64,000 bases of DNA, taken from NCBI RefSeq assembly GCF_003176895.1, contig NZ_QGTD01000011.1, forward strand, positions 1-64,000, read 5' to 3'. This stretch comes from Gracilibacillus dipsosauri (GTDB lineage Bacteria > Bacillota > Bacilli > Bacillales > Amphibacillaceae). Positions within the stretch are counted from its first letter, which is position 1. Each line of letters opens with the position of its first letter. Positions 20,515-28,598 of this stretch are shown here, piece after piece. Under the pieces are notes generated by a model that saw nothing but the letters and a program-made list of their open reading frames with translations, searched no databases and was not told the DNA's origin. A program made the position numbers and the translations under genes.

Positions 20515-21447
20515 ATGGCAATTAGTCAAACGTCCAACACGGTCGAAAGGAAACAGAGTTCATTTATGAAGTTTCTCAATTCCAAGAAGGTAGTACCATA
20601 TATTTTTGTGTCACCATTTCTAATTTCGTTTTTAATTTTAACTGTCTATCCAGCAATTCAAGGTATTATTATGAGCTTCCAAAGCGTTTTGCCTGGTCAA
20701 GTGAACTTTATCGGCTTAGCTAATTATGAAAGGGTATTCAACCCTACATTTTATAGGGCTCTAACCAATACAACCATCTATGTTGTTTTAACCGTCACTA
20801 TTTTAACCATACTTCCCATTATTTTAGCAATTATTTTGGATTCAAAATTTATTAAGTTAAAGACATTATTTCGAGCATCCTTGTTTATGCCAGCCTTGGC
20901 ATCTACCATTGTTGCTGGTATGATCTTTCGCTTAATGTTCGGGGAAACAGATTCCGGTGCGGCGAATCAAATTCTAAATTGGCTAGGCTTTGACTCCGTA
21001 GATTGGATGTTTAATGCATGGTCAGGAATGATGCTAATGGTGATGTTATGTGTGTGGAAGTGGCTAGGGGTTAATATTTTATACTTCTTGGCAGCCTTAC
21101 AAAATGTCCCGGAGGAATTATATGAAGCGTCAGAAATTGATGGTGCGACGATTATGCAAAAATTCTGGTATGTCACCTTACCATTTTTGAAACCGGTTAC
21201 TATTTTTGTTGTCACCATTTCTATTATCAATGGTTTTAGAATGTTTGAAGAAAGTTATGTATTCTGGCCAGCAGGATCGCCTGGAAATATTGGTTTAACC
21301 GTTGTTAGCTATATTTATCAACAAGGTATTCAACAAAATGATATGGGATTTGGTGCTGCGATAGGGGTTATTTTAATGATCATTATCTTTATCGTTAGTT
21401 TTATTCAATTAATTCTTACTGGCGCATTTAAGCGAGGTGATGAGTAA
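20515..21447 (+). CDS. araP: Arabinose-oligosaccharide ABC permease AraP-like
   Basis: 310-residue CUT1 membrane subunit, close to the 313 residues of B. subtilis AraP. EAA-loop EASEIDGATIMQKFWYVTLP. ATG 20515 follows GGAGGGG; an upstream in-frame start at 20482 lacks a site. Its stop overlaps the next start by one base (TAATG), so the two permeases are translationally coupled. The matching binding protein is identified at 23214 by strong resemblance to AraN, so the operon order is P-Q-yesL-N rather than N-P-Q. Confidence 0.87.
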   Translation: MAISQTSNTVERKQSSFMKFLNSKKVVPYIFVSPFLISFLILTVYPAIQGIIMSFQSVLPGQVNFIGLANYERVFNPTFYRALTNTTIYVVLTVTILTILPIILAIILDSKFIKLKTLFRASLFMPALASTIVAGMIFRLMFGETDSGAANQILNWLGFDSVDWMFNAWSGMMLMVMLCVWKWLGVNILYFLAALQNVPEELYEASEIDGATIMQKFWYVTLPFLKPVTIFVVTISIINGFRMFEESYVFWPAGSPGNIGLTVVSYIYQQGIQQNDMGFGAAIGVILMIIIFIVSFIQLILTGAFKRGDE

Positions 21448-22286
21448 TGAATAATGCAAAAAGCAGAACATTTAAATGGATTGCAAATGTGGGGATGGGA
21501 ATTATTTGTTTCATCGCTTTGTTCCCAGTATTAATCTTGCTCCTATCGTCTTTTCGGCCATCATCTGAGTTAATGCGTTCAGGTATTAGTCTCACATTTG
21601 ATTGGAGTAAGCTAAACATTGATAACTATTTATATATTTTTACGCAAGCGGATGGCTACTGGCAATGGTATATAAATAGTTTAATCATTTCAGTTATTAC
21701 GATTGTTTTATCCTTATTTTTCTCGTCCATGGTTGGTTATGCGCTCGCTGTTTATGATTTTAAAGGGAAAAATTTATTCTTTGGTTTTGTTGTATTCATT
21801 TTAATGGTGCCATTTGAAATCTTAATGTTACCGCTATTCCAGATGATGATAACTTCGGGACTTGTGAATACGTATGCAGGTGTTGTTCTACCAATGATTG
21901 TAGCACCTATTGCTGTTTTCTTTTTTAGGCAGTATGCATTGGGATTACCGTTGCAATTGATGGATGCTGCAAGAATCGATGGATCCACGGAATACGGAAT
22001 CTTCTTTAAAATTATGCTACCATTAATGACTCCATCCTTAGGTGCTATGGCTATTTTACAAGGACTAGGTAGTTGGAATAATTTCTTATGGCCATTAATT
22101 GTTTTAAGATCTAATGATATGTTTACATTGCCAATAGGATTAGCGACACTGTTAACTCCTTATGGAAATAATTATGATGTGCTAATAGCGGGATCTGTAA
22201 TGACAGTAATTCCAATTATCATATTATTTATATTCTTCCAGAGATACTTCGTGGCAGGGCTAACAGTTGGTGGAGTAAAGGGTTAA
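21447..22286 (+). CDS. araQ: Arabinose-oligosaccharide ABC permease AraQ-like
   Basis: 279-residue MalG-like subunit, near the 281 residues of B. subtilis AraQ, with six predicted helices and the loop DAARIDGSTEYGIFFKIMLP. It begins within the stop codon of araP. In B. subtilis AraNPQ is energised by the shared ATPase MsmX; no ATPase is encoded here either. Confidence 0.88.
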   Translation: MNNAKSRTFKWIANVGMGIICFIALFPVLILLLSSFRPSSELMRSGISLTFDWSKLNIDNYLYIFTQADGYWQWYINSLIISVITIVLSLFFSSMVGYALAVYDFKGKNLFFGFVVFILMVPFEILMLPLFQMMITSGLVNTYAGVVLPMIVAPIAVFFFRQYALGLPLQLMDAARIDGSTEYGIFFKIMLPLMTPSLGAMAILQGLGSWNNFLWPLIVLRSNDMFTLPIGLATLLTPYGNNYDVLIAGSVMTVIPIIILFIFFQRYFVAGLTVGGVKG

Positions 22287-22316
22287 TCATTTTAGAGAGT
22301 TGGGGAGTGATGAAAG

Positions 22317-22940
22317 ATGTTTGGACAACAAATAGTGAGTTCATTAGATAAATTTCTAAAAGGTATCCTGAACATTGCTTGGTTAAATCTACTATGGATC
22401 TTTTCCTCCCTACTTGGCTTATTCATTGCCGGGGTATTCCCGGCAACTGTTGCTAGTTTAGCAGTTGCAAGAAAATGGGTGCGAAAAGAAGAGATGACCT
22501 CGGTTTTACAATATTTTAGAAAGGTATATAAAGAAGAATTTGTGAGATCAAATATTATTGGCTGGATATTGATGGCTATTGGACTTATTCTCTTTGTCAA
22601 TTACCGTGCTATGATAGAATTAGGAAATCAAATACCGATTTTTGTTGTCTTTGCTTATTATTTAGTCCTTTTCTTTTATAGTTTAGTATTAGTATGGATT
22701 TTCCCGTTAATTACACACTACCATACAACAATTAAGCAGTATTTTAAAAATGCATTTATTATTGGAATGTCCAAATTACCTTTTTCTCTTGCTATTTTCG
22801 CCGTAATATTTCTAATTTGTTATGTATCATTAGAGCTTCCATCCATGTTTGTATTTATTACCTTTGGCCTCACCGCAATTACGATGATGTTCTTCGTGAT
22901 GCAGGTGTTCAATAAGATTGACGAGCATAGTTATCGTTAG
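22317..22940 (+). CDS. YesL-like (DUF624) membrane protein
   Basis: 207-residue membrane protein with about five helices and the DUF624 opening LNIAWLNLLWIFSSLLGLFIAGVFPATVASLAVARKW. It lies 31 bp after araQ with a GGGGAGTG site and is almost certainly cotranscribed with the permeases. Its placement inside an importer operon, between permease and binding-protein genes, strengthens the case that DUF624 proteins assist or regulate sugar ABC importers; the mechanism is unknown. Confidence 0.83.
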   Translation: MFGQQIVSSLDKFLKGILNIAWLNLLWIFSSLLGLFIAGVFPATVASLAVARKWVRKEEMTSVLQYFRKVYKEEFVRSNIIGWILMAIGLILFVNYRAMIELGNQIPIFVVFAYYLVLFFYSLVLVWIFPLITHYHTTIKQYFKNAFIIGMSKLPFSLAIFAVIFLICYVSLELPSMFVFITFGLTAITMMFFVMQVFNKIDEHSYR

Positions 22941-23009
22941 ATTATACGGTTGAATAATCAAATTGTTGAAAATAAAACAGACAACTAAATGTATGAATCG
23001 AAAAACTTA

Positions 23010-23038
23010 TTGACAATTTATAAGTTGGATGTTAAGAT
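23010..23038 (+). promoter_or_regulatory. Probable promoter of araN
   Basis: TTGACA and TAAGAT with 17-bp spacing, start near 23045. This gives araN its own transcript separate from araPQ-yesL. A 61-codon frame spanning it (22989-23174) also contains the operator and the cre and is not counted as a gene. Confidence 0.55.
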
Positions 23039-23094
23039 CAAAAGTAATAGAATGGAAGTTACACGAATCTATTTCATGAGTTTGATGTTCAATA

Positions 23095-23111
23095 AAGTTA
23101 CGTACAAGTCG
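23095..23111 (+). promoter_or_regulatory. AraR-like operator upstream of araN
   Basis: TTACGTACAAG (23098-23108) in an AT-rich flank, about 115 bp before araN. Confidence 0.6.
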
Positions 23112-23154
23112 AACAAAACTTTGATTAATAAGATTCGTTTTTTTAACAACCATT

Positions 23155-23169
23155 TTGTAAGCGGTTTCT
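23155..23169 (+). promoter_or_regulatory. cre site upstream of araN
   Basis: TTGTAAGCGGTTTCT matches the cre consensus at every fixed position, 45 bp before the start codon. Confidence 0.72.
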
Positions 23170-23213
23170 ATTAATGGTAGAACCAAAATATAATATTCAT
23201 TGGGGGTTGGAAA

Positions 23214-24551
23214 ATGAAAAGCAGAAGAAGTTTGCTCATATTACTTTTTGGATTTGTTGCCATGCTTTTAGTCGCTTGTGGTGGTGGAGATAGCTCAGAG
23301 GAAGCTACCGAAACAGTAACAGCTGGTGATGATATCGAAGATGCCACAGAATTAAAGCTTTGGACCTTTGTAGAGTTGCATAACGATTTTTATATGGATG
23401 CTGCTGAAAGATGGAATGAGGAAAATCCAGATAGACCAATTAAACTGACAGCTGAGACCTATCCGTACGATAATATGCATAACAATCTCTTGCTTTCATT
23501 ACAATCAGGAAAAGGAGCACCAGACATAGCAGATATTGAAATTGGTCGTTTTCCTAACTTCCTAGAGGGTGAACCACAATTATTAGCCATGAACGATTAT
23601 GTAGAACCAGAAATAGATAACTTTGTCAAATCTCGCTTTGAGATCTATGCAAAGGATGGTAACTATTATGGAATGCCAACACACGTAGGGGCATCTGTTA
23701 TGTACTACAATACTGAGATATTAGAAGCTGCAGGAGTTAACGCAGATGATATCAAAACATGGGATGACTTTGTAGAAGCGGGTAAAAAGGTTGTAGAAAA
23801 TACAGATGCAATGATGTTTAATACATTCACAGGCGATTATCTTCCATACTTCCAAATGGTATCACAACAAGACTCTGATTTCATTGATGAAAACGGAAAC
23901 ATTACCATTAATAGAGAAGAAAATATACGAGCACTAGAATTATTGAAGCAAATGCAGGATGAAGGAATTGCGGAAGTGGGACCAGGCGGTGAACCACATG
24001 CAGAGGAATTTTATGCTTATATGAATGATGGAGGAGCAGCTGCGATTAGTATGCCAATCTGGTATATGGGTCGTTTCACAGATTATATGACAGATTTAGA
24101 AGGAAAAATGGTAGTCCGTCCAATGCCGGCATTCGAAGAAGGTGGCAAGCGGTCTGCCGGTATGGGTGGAACGGGTACTGTTGTAACGAATCAAACAGAA
24201 CATCCAGAGTTAGCGAAGGAATTCCTTGCTTATGCAAAACTTTCCAAAGAGGCGAATATCAAGTTATGGACAGTACTAGGCTTCGATCCTCCACGTCATG
24301 ATGTGTGGGATGATCCAGCTATCCTAGAAGATAATAAGTTCTTCCAATTCTTTGGTGATGATATCTTTGACACATTGAATGATATAAAAGATGAAATTAA
24401 TGCATTGAATATTACGGAAGATACACCAACAATTGCAACAGAGCTAAATACAAATACGTTAAATAGTGTATTAAGGGACGGATCGCAAACCGCTGAAGAA
24501 GCACTTAATAAGGCACAAGAAGCCGTTGAATCGCAAACAGGCAGTGAATAA
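23214..24551 (+). CDS. araN: Arabino-oligosaccharide-binding lipoprotein AraN
   Basis: 445-residue binding lipoprotein with the lipobox LLVAC (Cys22). Long stretches read like B. subtilis AraN: LWTFVELHNDFYMD, the PDIADIEIGRFPNFL region, AAAISMPIWYMGRFTDYM and KLWTVLGFDPPRHDVW. It would capture arabinose oligomers for AraPQ. A GGGGGTTGG site precedes the ATG. It has its own promoter, an AraR-like operator and a cre, and ends at a strong terminator. Confidence 0.92.
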   Translation: MKSRRSLLILLFGFVAMLLVACGGGDSSEEATETVTAGDDIEDATELKLWTFVELHNDFYMDAAERWNEENPDRPIKLTAETYPYDNMHNNLLLSLQSGKGAPDIADIEIGRFPNFLEGEPQLLAMNDYVEPEIDNFVKSRFEIYAKDGNYYGMPTHVGASVMYYNTEILEAAGVNADDIKTWDDFVEAGKKVVENTDAMMFNTFTGDYLPYFQMVSQQDSDFIDENGNITINREENIRALELLKQMQDEGIAEVGPGGEPHAEEFYAYMNDGGAAAISMPIWYMGRFTDYMTDLEGKMVVRPMPAFEEGGKRSAGMGGTGTVVTNQTEHPELAKEFLAYAKLSKEANIKLWTVLGFDPPRHDVWDDPAILEDNKFFQFFGDDIFDTLNDIKDEINALNITEDTPTIATELNTNTLNSVLRDGSQTAEEALNKAQEAVESQTGSE

Positions 24552-24559
24552 GAAAAATG

Positions 24560-24592
24560 GGGCTATTCCATATTGTATGGGATAGCCCTTGC
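24560..24592 (+). terminator. Intrinsic terminator after araN
   Basis: Thirteen-base stem GGGCTATTCCATA / TATGGGATAGCCC with a 3-base loop. Confidence 0.85.
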
Positions 24593-24695
24593 TATTTAAT
24601 GTAAACCAAAATTGTTCCACGGAAGGTTAGTAAAACATGATTGAAAAAGCTTACAAACAAGTCTATGATAATATAGTAGAAAGAGGTGATTGGAA

Positions 24696-25562
24696 ATGAG
24701 AACATTATATATCGATTGCTTTTCAGGGATAAGTGGTGACATGACAATCGGTGCATTATTGGATACTGGAATTTCGATAAAATTTTTAGAGGAAGAATTA
24801 TTCAAGCTAGGTATACACCAAGAATATGAGCTGAAGACAGAACGAGTGAATAAAAATGGAATCTCAAGCTTGAAGTTTGATGTGTTATTTGATGATCATC
24901 ATGAGCATGGGCACCATCATCACCATCACGATCATAATCATGTTCAAGAACACGATCATGATCATGGGCATCATCATAAGCATGGCCATCATCATGAGCA
25001 CGAGCATAACCACCAACATGACCATCATCACATCCATGATCACCACCATCATCGTACATATAAAGATATCGTCGAATTAATTGCCAATTCTGAGTTAAGT
25101 GATTCTGTCAAAGAAATATCCCAAAAGATATTTCGCGTAATTGGCGAGGCAGAAGCGAAGATACATGGGATGGATTTAGAGAAAGTACATTTCCATGAAG
25201 TCGGAGCAATTGATTCGATTATTGATATTGTTGGAACAGCAATTCTTATCGATAAGTTAGCGGTGAATCAAATTATTGCATCACCCGTTCCAACCGGCTC
25301 AGGAAGAATTAAGATTGATCACGGTATTTATCCAGTCCCGGCACCAGCTACACTTGAGATTTTAAAAAATGTCCCACTTCAAAATATCGATGTAACAGCA
25401 GAGTTAACAACTCCTACCGGTGCAGCCATCATAAAGGTGTTAGTTGACGAATTCAGTCAATCGGTACCAAGTATGAAGATCAACCAAACCGGATATGGTG
25501 CCGGTACGAAGACCTTTAGAGAACATCCAAATGTTCTTCGAGTAATGCTAGGTGATTTCTAG
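24696..25562 (+). CDS. larC: LarC nickel-pincer cofactor protein, N-terminal half only
   Basis: LarC inserts nickel into the pincer cofactor of lactate racemase and related enzymes. This 288-residue product covers the N-terminal portion (DUF111), beginning MRTLYIDCFSGISGDM and ending at NVLRVMLGDF, where single-gene LarC proteins continue into a C-terminal domain. Residues about 68-119 form an extreme metal-binding tract with 33 histidines. ATG 24696 is correctly spaced from AGAGGTGA; TTG 24690 is too close. The C-terminal domain is not downstream but at 48910. No larA, larB or larE is in the window. Confidence 0.88.
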   Translation: MRTLYIDCFSGISGDMTIGALLDTGISIKFLEEELFKLGIHQEYELKTERVNKNGISSLKFDVLFDDHHEHGHHHHHHDHNHVQEHDHDHGHHHKHGHHHEHEHNHQHDHHHIHDHHHHRTYKDIVELIANSELSDSVKEISQKIFRVIGEAEAKIHGMDLEKVHFHEVGAIDSIIDIVGTAILIDKLAVNQIIASPVPTGSGRIKIDHGIYPVPAPATLEILKNVPLQNIDVTAELTTPTGAAIIKVLVDEFSQSVPSMKINQTGYGAGTKTFREHPNVLRVMLGDF

Positions 25563-25620
25563 TTGTTTATATTAAACTGTAAGATATTAAAGTTGACATA
25601 ACAAAAAGAGGAGGGAGAAA

Positions 25621-26187
25621 ATGGGGGGAGAAGGAAGCGAAAGAGAATATAATACTCAAAGAACGGTAGGGGTATGGTTAGTTTATGTTGGAGTTATTAT
25701 TATTGTTTCGGCGATAATGGGTGGAGACTTATTTATTCATCCGTTTATTATGGGGTTTGGTTATTTTATTGGTTTTTTCTTAATTCTTGTTCTTCCTTTT
25801 CTTAATAACAAGCTATCATATGGTAAGAATTCTAAGTTTCAAGATAGAATGGACAATATTTCGGTTGTTGTAACTATTGTTCTCTGTACGATTTGTGGGT
25901 TAATTATTGGCTCTGATGATTTAAGATTGCTTTGGCTATGTATTTTTACCATTATAGGTATTCATTTCTTTGGTTTTTATTTTTCTCAAGGTAAAATAAT
26001 TCTCTTGTTAGGGGTATTGACGACAGTGAACTCAATAATGGGAATCCTTTTAGTTAGTGTTCCTTTTCTTTTGTTCGCAATGATTGACGGTATTTTAAAA
26101 GTAATTTATGGGTTCAAAATGCTCCTTATGAAACGTCAAACGAAAAATTCAAATATGGGTGATGAAGCATTAAACAACTTCAACTAA
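25621..26187 (+). CDS. Uncharacterised membrane protein, about six helices
   Basis: 188 residues with about six hydrophobic segments, a hydrophilic N-terminus (GGEGSEREYNTQR) and a hydrophilic tail. GAGGAGGG precedes the ATG. I do not recognise a characterised family. It stands 58 bp after the LarC N-half with no terminator between, so cotranscription is possible, but there is no functional link to suggest. Confidence 0.65.
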   Translation: MGGEGSEREYNTQRTVGVWLVYVGVIIIVSAIMGGDLFIHPFIMGFGYFIGFFLILVLPFLNNKLSYGKNSKFQDRMDNISVVVTIVLCTICGLIIGSDDLRLLWLCIFTIIGIHFFGFYFSQGKIILLLGVLTTVNSIMGILLVSVPFLLFAMIDGILKVIYGFKMLLMKRQTKNSNMGDEALNNFN

Positions 26188-26244
26188 AGGGAGCGCTAGT
26201 TCAATAAGGGAAGAAAATAGGAGTAAAAACGCGCAAATTTGAAT

Positions 26245-26291
26245 TGCACCCCAATTGTTGGACACAATCTAACAATTGGAGGTGCAGTTTT
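26245..26291 (+). terminator. Long hairpin, terminator-like, possible insertion-sequence relic
   Basis: Arms TGCACCCCAATTGTT and AACAATTGGAGGTGCA pair over 15 bp with one bulged base and an 11-base loop, followed by GTTTTTG. It works as a plausible terminator. Sequences like this also occur at ends of some IS3-type elements, but no transposase remains. Confidence 0.55.
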
Positions 26292-26386
26292 TGTATGCTA
26301 ATTGTAATGTTACTCGTTTGGAATTGAAATGCTAAATGGACTGTTATTTTGTTTGTTAATTAACATTTTCCTTCCCAAGACCTGTA

Positions 26387-26418
26387 CCCGTTACTTTATG
26401 AAGTGGGTTTTTTTTTCT
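26387..26418 (+). terminator. Weak hairpin with long T-run
   Basis: CCCGTTACTT / AAGTGGG forms a short imperfect stem just before nine Ts. The 26188-26508 gap otherwise holds only the larger hairpin and the PadR promoter. Confidence 0.4.
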
Positions 26419-26442
26419 TTACATATTTTTTGTTAAAATACC

Positions 26443-26471
26443 TTGCATTATTAAGTAATTTATATTAGAAT
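26443..26471 (+). promoter_or_regulatory. Promoter of the padR-uppP operon
   Basis: TTGCAT and TAGAAT with 17-bp spacing. The PadR operator starts at the last base of the -10. A second half-site, ATTAAGTA (26450-26457), lies in the spacer. Confidence 0.55.
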
Positions 26472-26489
26472 ACTTAATGTTATTAAGTA
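26471..26489 (+). promoter_or_regulatory. Palindromic operator, probably for PadR
   Basis: TACTTAAT-GTT-ATTAAGTA is a perfect 8-3-8 inverted repeat covering the predicted start site. It is directly before padR, so autorepression is likely. Binding by this protein is inferred from position. Confidence 0.7.
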
Positions 26490-26508
26490 ATATAGGGAGG
26501 TAAACAGA

Positions 26509-26823
26509 TTGAATAAGGAAATGCTGAAAGGTACAATTGATCTTCTAATACTATCCCTATTATTAAATGAAGATAGCTACGGCTACCAGATATCTAGAAA
26601 AATAAAAGAAAGAACGAGCGGCTCATTCGAACTACAGGAAGCCACCTTATACTTATCACTTAAACGCCTAGAGAAAAATGAGGCCATTACTTCTTATTGG
26701 GGCAAGGAAAGTCAAGGTGGAAGGAGGAAATATTACAGAATAACCGATATTGGCAAAAAGCAGTACATACAATATAGTGAAGATTGGAAACAGATGGTCC
26801 AGATGATGAACGCTTTTATATAA
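26509..26823 (+). CDS. PadR-family transcriptional regulator
   Basis: 104-residue short PadR protein: winged helix with [29 protein letters not shown] at the N-terminus, the [11 protein letters not shown]-type segment (here [16 protein letters not shown]), and the beta-wing [16 protein letters not shown]. The start is TTG behind GGGAGGT. It leads a compact operon with uppP (22-bp gap) and a membrane protein. PadR proteins often repress their own operon until an antimicrobial or envelope stress signal appears; the signal here is unknown. Confidence 0.9.
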   Translation: MNKEMLKGTIDLLILSLLLNEDSYGYQISRKIKERTSGSFELQEATLYLSLKRLEKNEAITSYWGKESQGGRRKYYRITDIGKKQYIQYSEDWKQMVQMMNAFI

Positions 26824-26845
26824 GACAAGAAAAGGAGAAGAGAAT

Positions 26846-27673
26846 ATGGATTTTAGTGCAGAGCTTCTAACATTAATTAAGTATTTTATATTAGGTCTTG
26901 TCCAAGGGATTACAGAACCAATCCCCATTTCCTCAAGTGGACATTTAATTATTTTTAGAGAACTATTTGGAGTGAAGGCAAACGGATTGTCCTTTGAGAT
27001 TTTTGTCAATTTTGCTTCTTTACTTGCTGTTTTAGTCATTTATCGAAACGATATTATTCGATTAGTGACAAATGGTACAAGGTATATCGTGAAAAAAGAA
27101 AAGGAAGAGTCTGATCGCAAGGACTTTCAATTTATTATCTATCTAATTATTGCTACCATTCCAGTTGGGGTTTTTGGTGTGCTATTTGGTGATGCTATTG
27201 GCGATGCATTGAGTAACACTAAGATTGTAGGGTTTACGTTACTTATTACAGCTGTGGCTCTATGGCTTATTCGTAACTTAAGAGGTCGTAAGAATGATGG
27301 AGATTTAACAACAAAGGATGCTATTATTGTGGGTCTTGCCCAAATGGTTGCCCTAACGCCTGGAATTAGCCGATCAGGAGCTACCATCGTTGGATCAATG
27401 CTAGTTGGAATGAAACAAGAAACAGCACTTCGTTTTGCTTTTCTACTTTATATTCCAGTAAGTTTAGGTACAGGGATATTAGAAATACCGGAAATTCTGA
27501 AGGACCCAAATATAAATTCTCTACTAATCCCATATATTATTGCCTTTATTACCACCTTTATTGCAACCTATTTCGCTTTAAAATGGTTTATGGATATTAT
27601 GGCAAAAGGAAATTTAAAATATTTCTCTTACTATTGTGTAATTGTAGGGATTCTCGTAATTTTGTTCCTATAA
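26846..27673 (+). CDS. uppP: Undecaprenyl-diphosphatase (UppP/BacA)
   Basis: Membrane phosphatase that recycles undecaprenyl pyrophosphate to the monophosphate lipid carrier for cell-wall synthesis. 275 residues. Both catalytic signatures are present: [13 protein letters not shown] (residues 21-33; most members have EFLP) and [10 protein letters not shown]. Overproduction of this family confers bacitracin resistance in known cases. Its position behind a PadR repressor suggests an inducible paralogue rather than the housekeeping copy; that is inference. Confidence 0.93.
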   Translation: MDFSAELLTLIKYFILGLVQGITEPIPISSSGHLIIFRELFGVKANGLSFEIFVNFASLLAVLVIYRNDIIRLVTNGTRYIVKKEKEESDRKDFQFIIYLIIATIPVGVFGVLFGDAIGDALSNTKIVGFTLLITAVALWLIRNLRGRKNDGDLTTKDAIIVGLAQMVALTPGISRSGATIVGSMLVGMKQETALRFAFLLYIPVSLGTGILEIPEILKDPNINSLLIPYIIAFITTFIATYFALKWFMDIMAKGNLKYFSYYCVIVGILVILFL

Positions 27674-27697
27674 TTTTCTGAAATGGAGGTATAAGCT

Positions 27698-28327
27698 ATG
27701 CGCAATTGGATAATCAAGATTACTAGTTTCAATGATTTGAAAAACAAATGGTTATTATGCCTCTCTGTGATCATTTTTGCTACCACACTTTATATAGATT
27801 ATAAGGATCATCCTAGCTATACTCCTTTTGCTATACTCCTTTGCTATGGCTTTGCTATTGTTATAGCTGGGATGTGGTCGATAATTAATTACATTAATCA
27901 TATAAAAATCCACGCTATGTATAGAAAAGATCATGATCTTGCCTCTTTTGTTGAAAGACTAGCAATGGATAAGGATGAAAAGGCAGAATTACTAGCATAC
28001 ATGGAGGATTTTAAAGCAGACTTAATTGAACAGGGGAAATCATCAGAGGAGGCAGCTAAAATTGCCCTTCATCATTTCACCATGCAGGAATTCGAAAAAC
28101 TAGCCAAGGATTCTACCATTTTTAAGCTTCCTGCCCATTATTATTTGTGGGGTTATACGGCATTATTAGCTGTTGTGTTTATCTTCACACTAATTCTCGT
28201 GAATCTCTGGACGAGTCCTGTGATCATGGTGGTCATCGAAGCCACTTCCTTTGCTTATGCATTTGGGTTTGCTACTGTCTTTTTCATGTATAAAGTAATT
28301 GATATGATGATATATAAAAAGCTATAA
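27698..28327 (+). CDS. Membrane protein with HAAS-like cytoplasmic helix pair
   Basis: 209 residues: two N-terminal hydrophobic segments (about 18-34 and 46-66), a charged middle (about 75-145, with MDKDEKAELLAYMEDFKADLI and EEAAKIALHHF), and two C-terminal hydrophobic segments. The middle resembles the HAAS/DUF1700-type helical domain found in membrane proteins encoded next to PadR. GGAGGT precedes the ATG. It is the last gene of the padR-uppP unit. Function unknown; a sensing or partner role for PadR is possible. Confidence 0.6.
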   Translation: MRNWIIKITSFNDLKNKWLLCLSVIIFATTLYIDYKDHPSYTPFAILLCYGFAIVIAGMWSIINYINHIKIHAMYRKDHDLASFVERLAMDKDEKAELLAYMEDFKADLIEQGKSSEEAAKIALHHFTMQEFEKLAKDSTIFKLPAHYYLWGYTALLAVVFIFTLILVNLWTSPVIMVVIEATSFAYAFGFATVFFMYKVIDMMIYKKL

Positions 28328-28338
28328 AAAATAGGACG

Positions 28339-28370
28339 ACTCCACTCGTAGATTGAGTGGAGTTTATTTA
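28339..28370 (+). terminator. Intrinsic terminator
   Basis: Nine-base stem ACTCCACTC / GAGTGGAGT with a 7-base loop and a TTTATTTAT tail. It closes the padR-uppP operon. Confidence 0.85.
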
Positions 28371-28392
28371 TACGTGGGACGTAAAAACATAT

Positions 28393-28555
28393 AAGATAAA
28401 AGAATATATCTTGTTGAAAGGGATTGGAGCAGTTGAGATCACCAAGATAAAAGAATATATCTTCTCAAAAACGATTAGAGGAATCAAGATAACCAAGATA
28501 AAGGATATATCTTGGGGAAAACGACTAGACGAGACAAGATTACCAAGATAAAAAA
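28393..28555. repeat. Tandem array 1: 50-51-bp units, three full and one partial
   Basis: The palindromic element AAGATAAAAGAATATATCTT starts at 28393 and 28444, a near copy at 28495, and a partial AAGATA copy at 28545. Spacings are 51, 51 and 50 bp. The rest of each unit is degenerate (for example AAAACGA-TTAGA against AAAACGACTAGA). It lies between convergent genes ending at 28327 and 28599. A 64-codon frame runs through it because 51 is a multiple of three, but it has no ribosome site and starts in the terminator. Confidence 0.82.
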
Positions 28556-28583
28556 TAAGCCCTCCAGAAAACTAGGAGGACTT
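28548..28583 (-). terminator. Intrinsic terminator for the leftward yesS-like gene
   Basis: Leftward, AAGTCCTCC pairs with GGAGGGCTT around a 9-base loop, then TATTTTTTA. Confidence 0.78.
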
Positions 28584-28598
28584 TACTCAGCCAAAAAC

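Noticed and set aside
22989-23174. 61-codon open frame upstream of araN
   Set aside because: It has no ribosome site and is overlain by a promoter, an AraR-like operator and a perfect cre, so it is regulatory DNA.
24802-25059. Leftward open frame opposite the LarC His-rich tract
   Set aside because: It is the complement of CAT/CAC repeats; the sense gene has clear homology and a ribosome site.
28357-28551. 64-codon frame through tandem array 1
   Set aside because: It begins with a GTG inside the upstream terminator stem, lacks a ribosome site, and stays open only because the repeat period is divisible by three.
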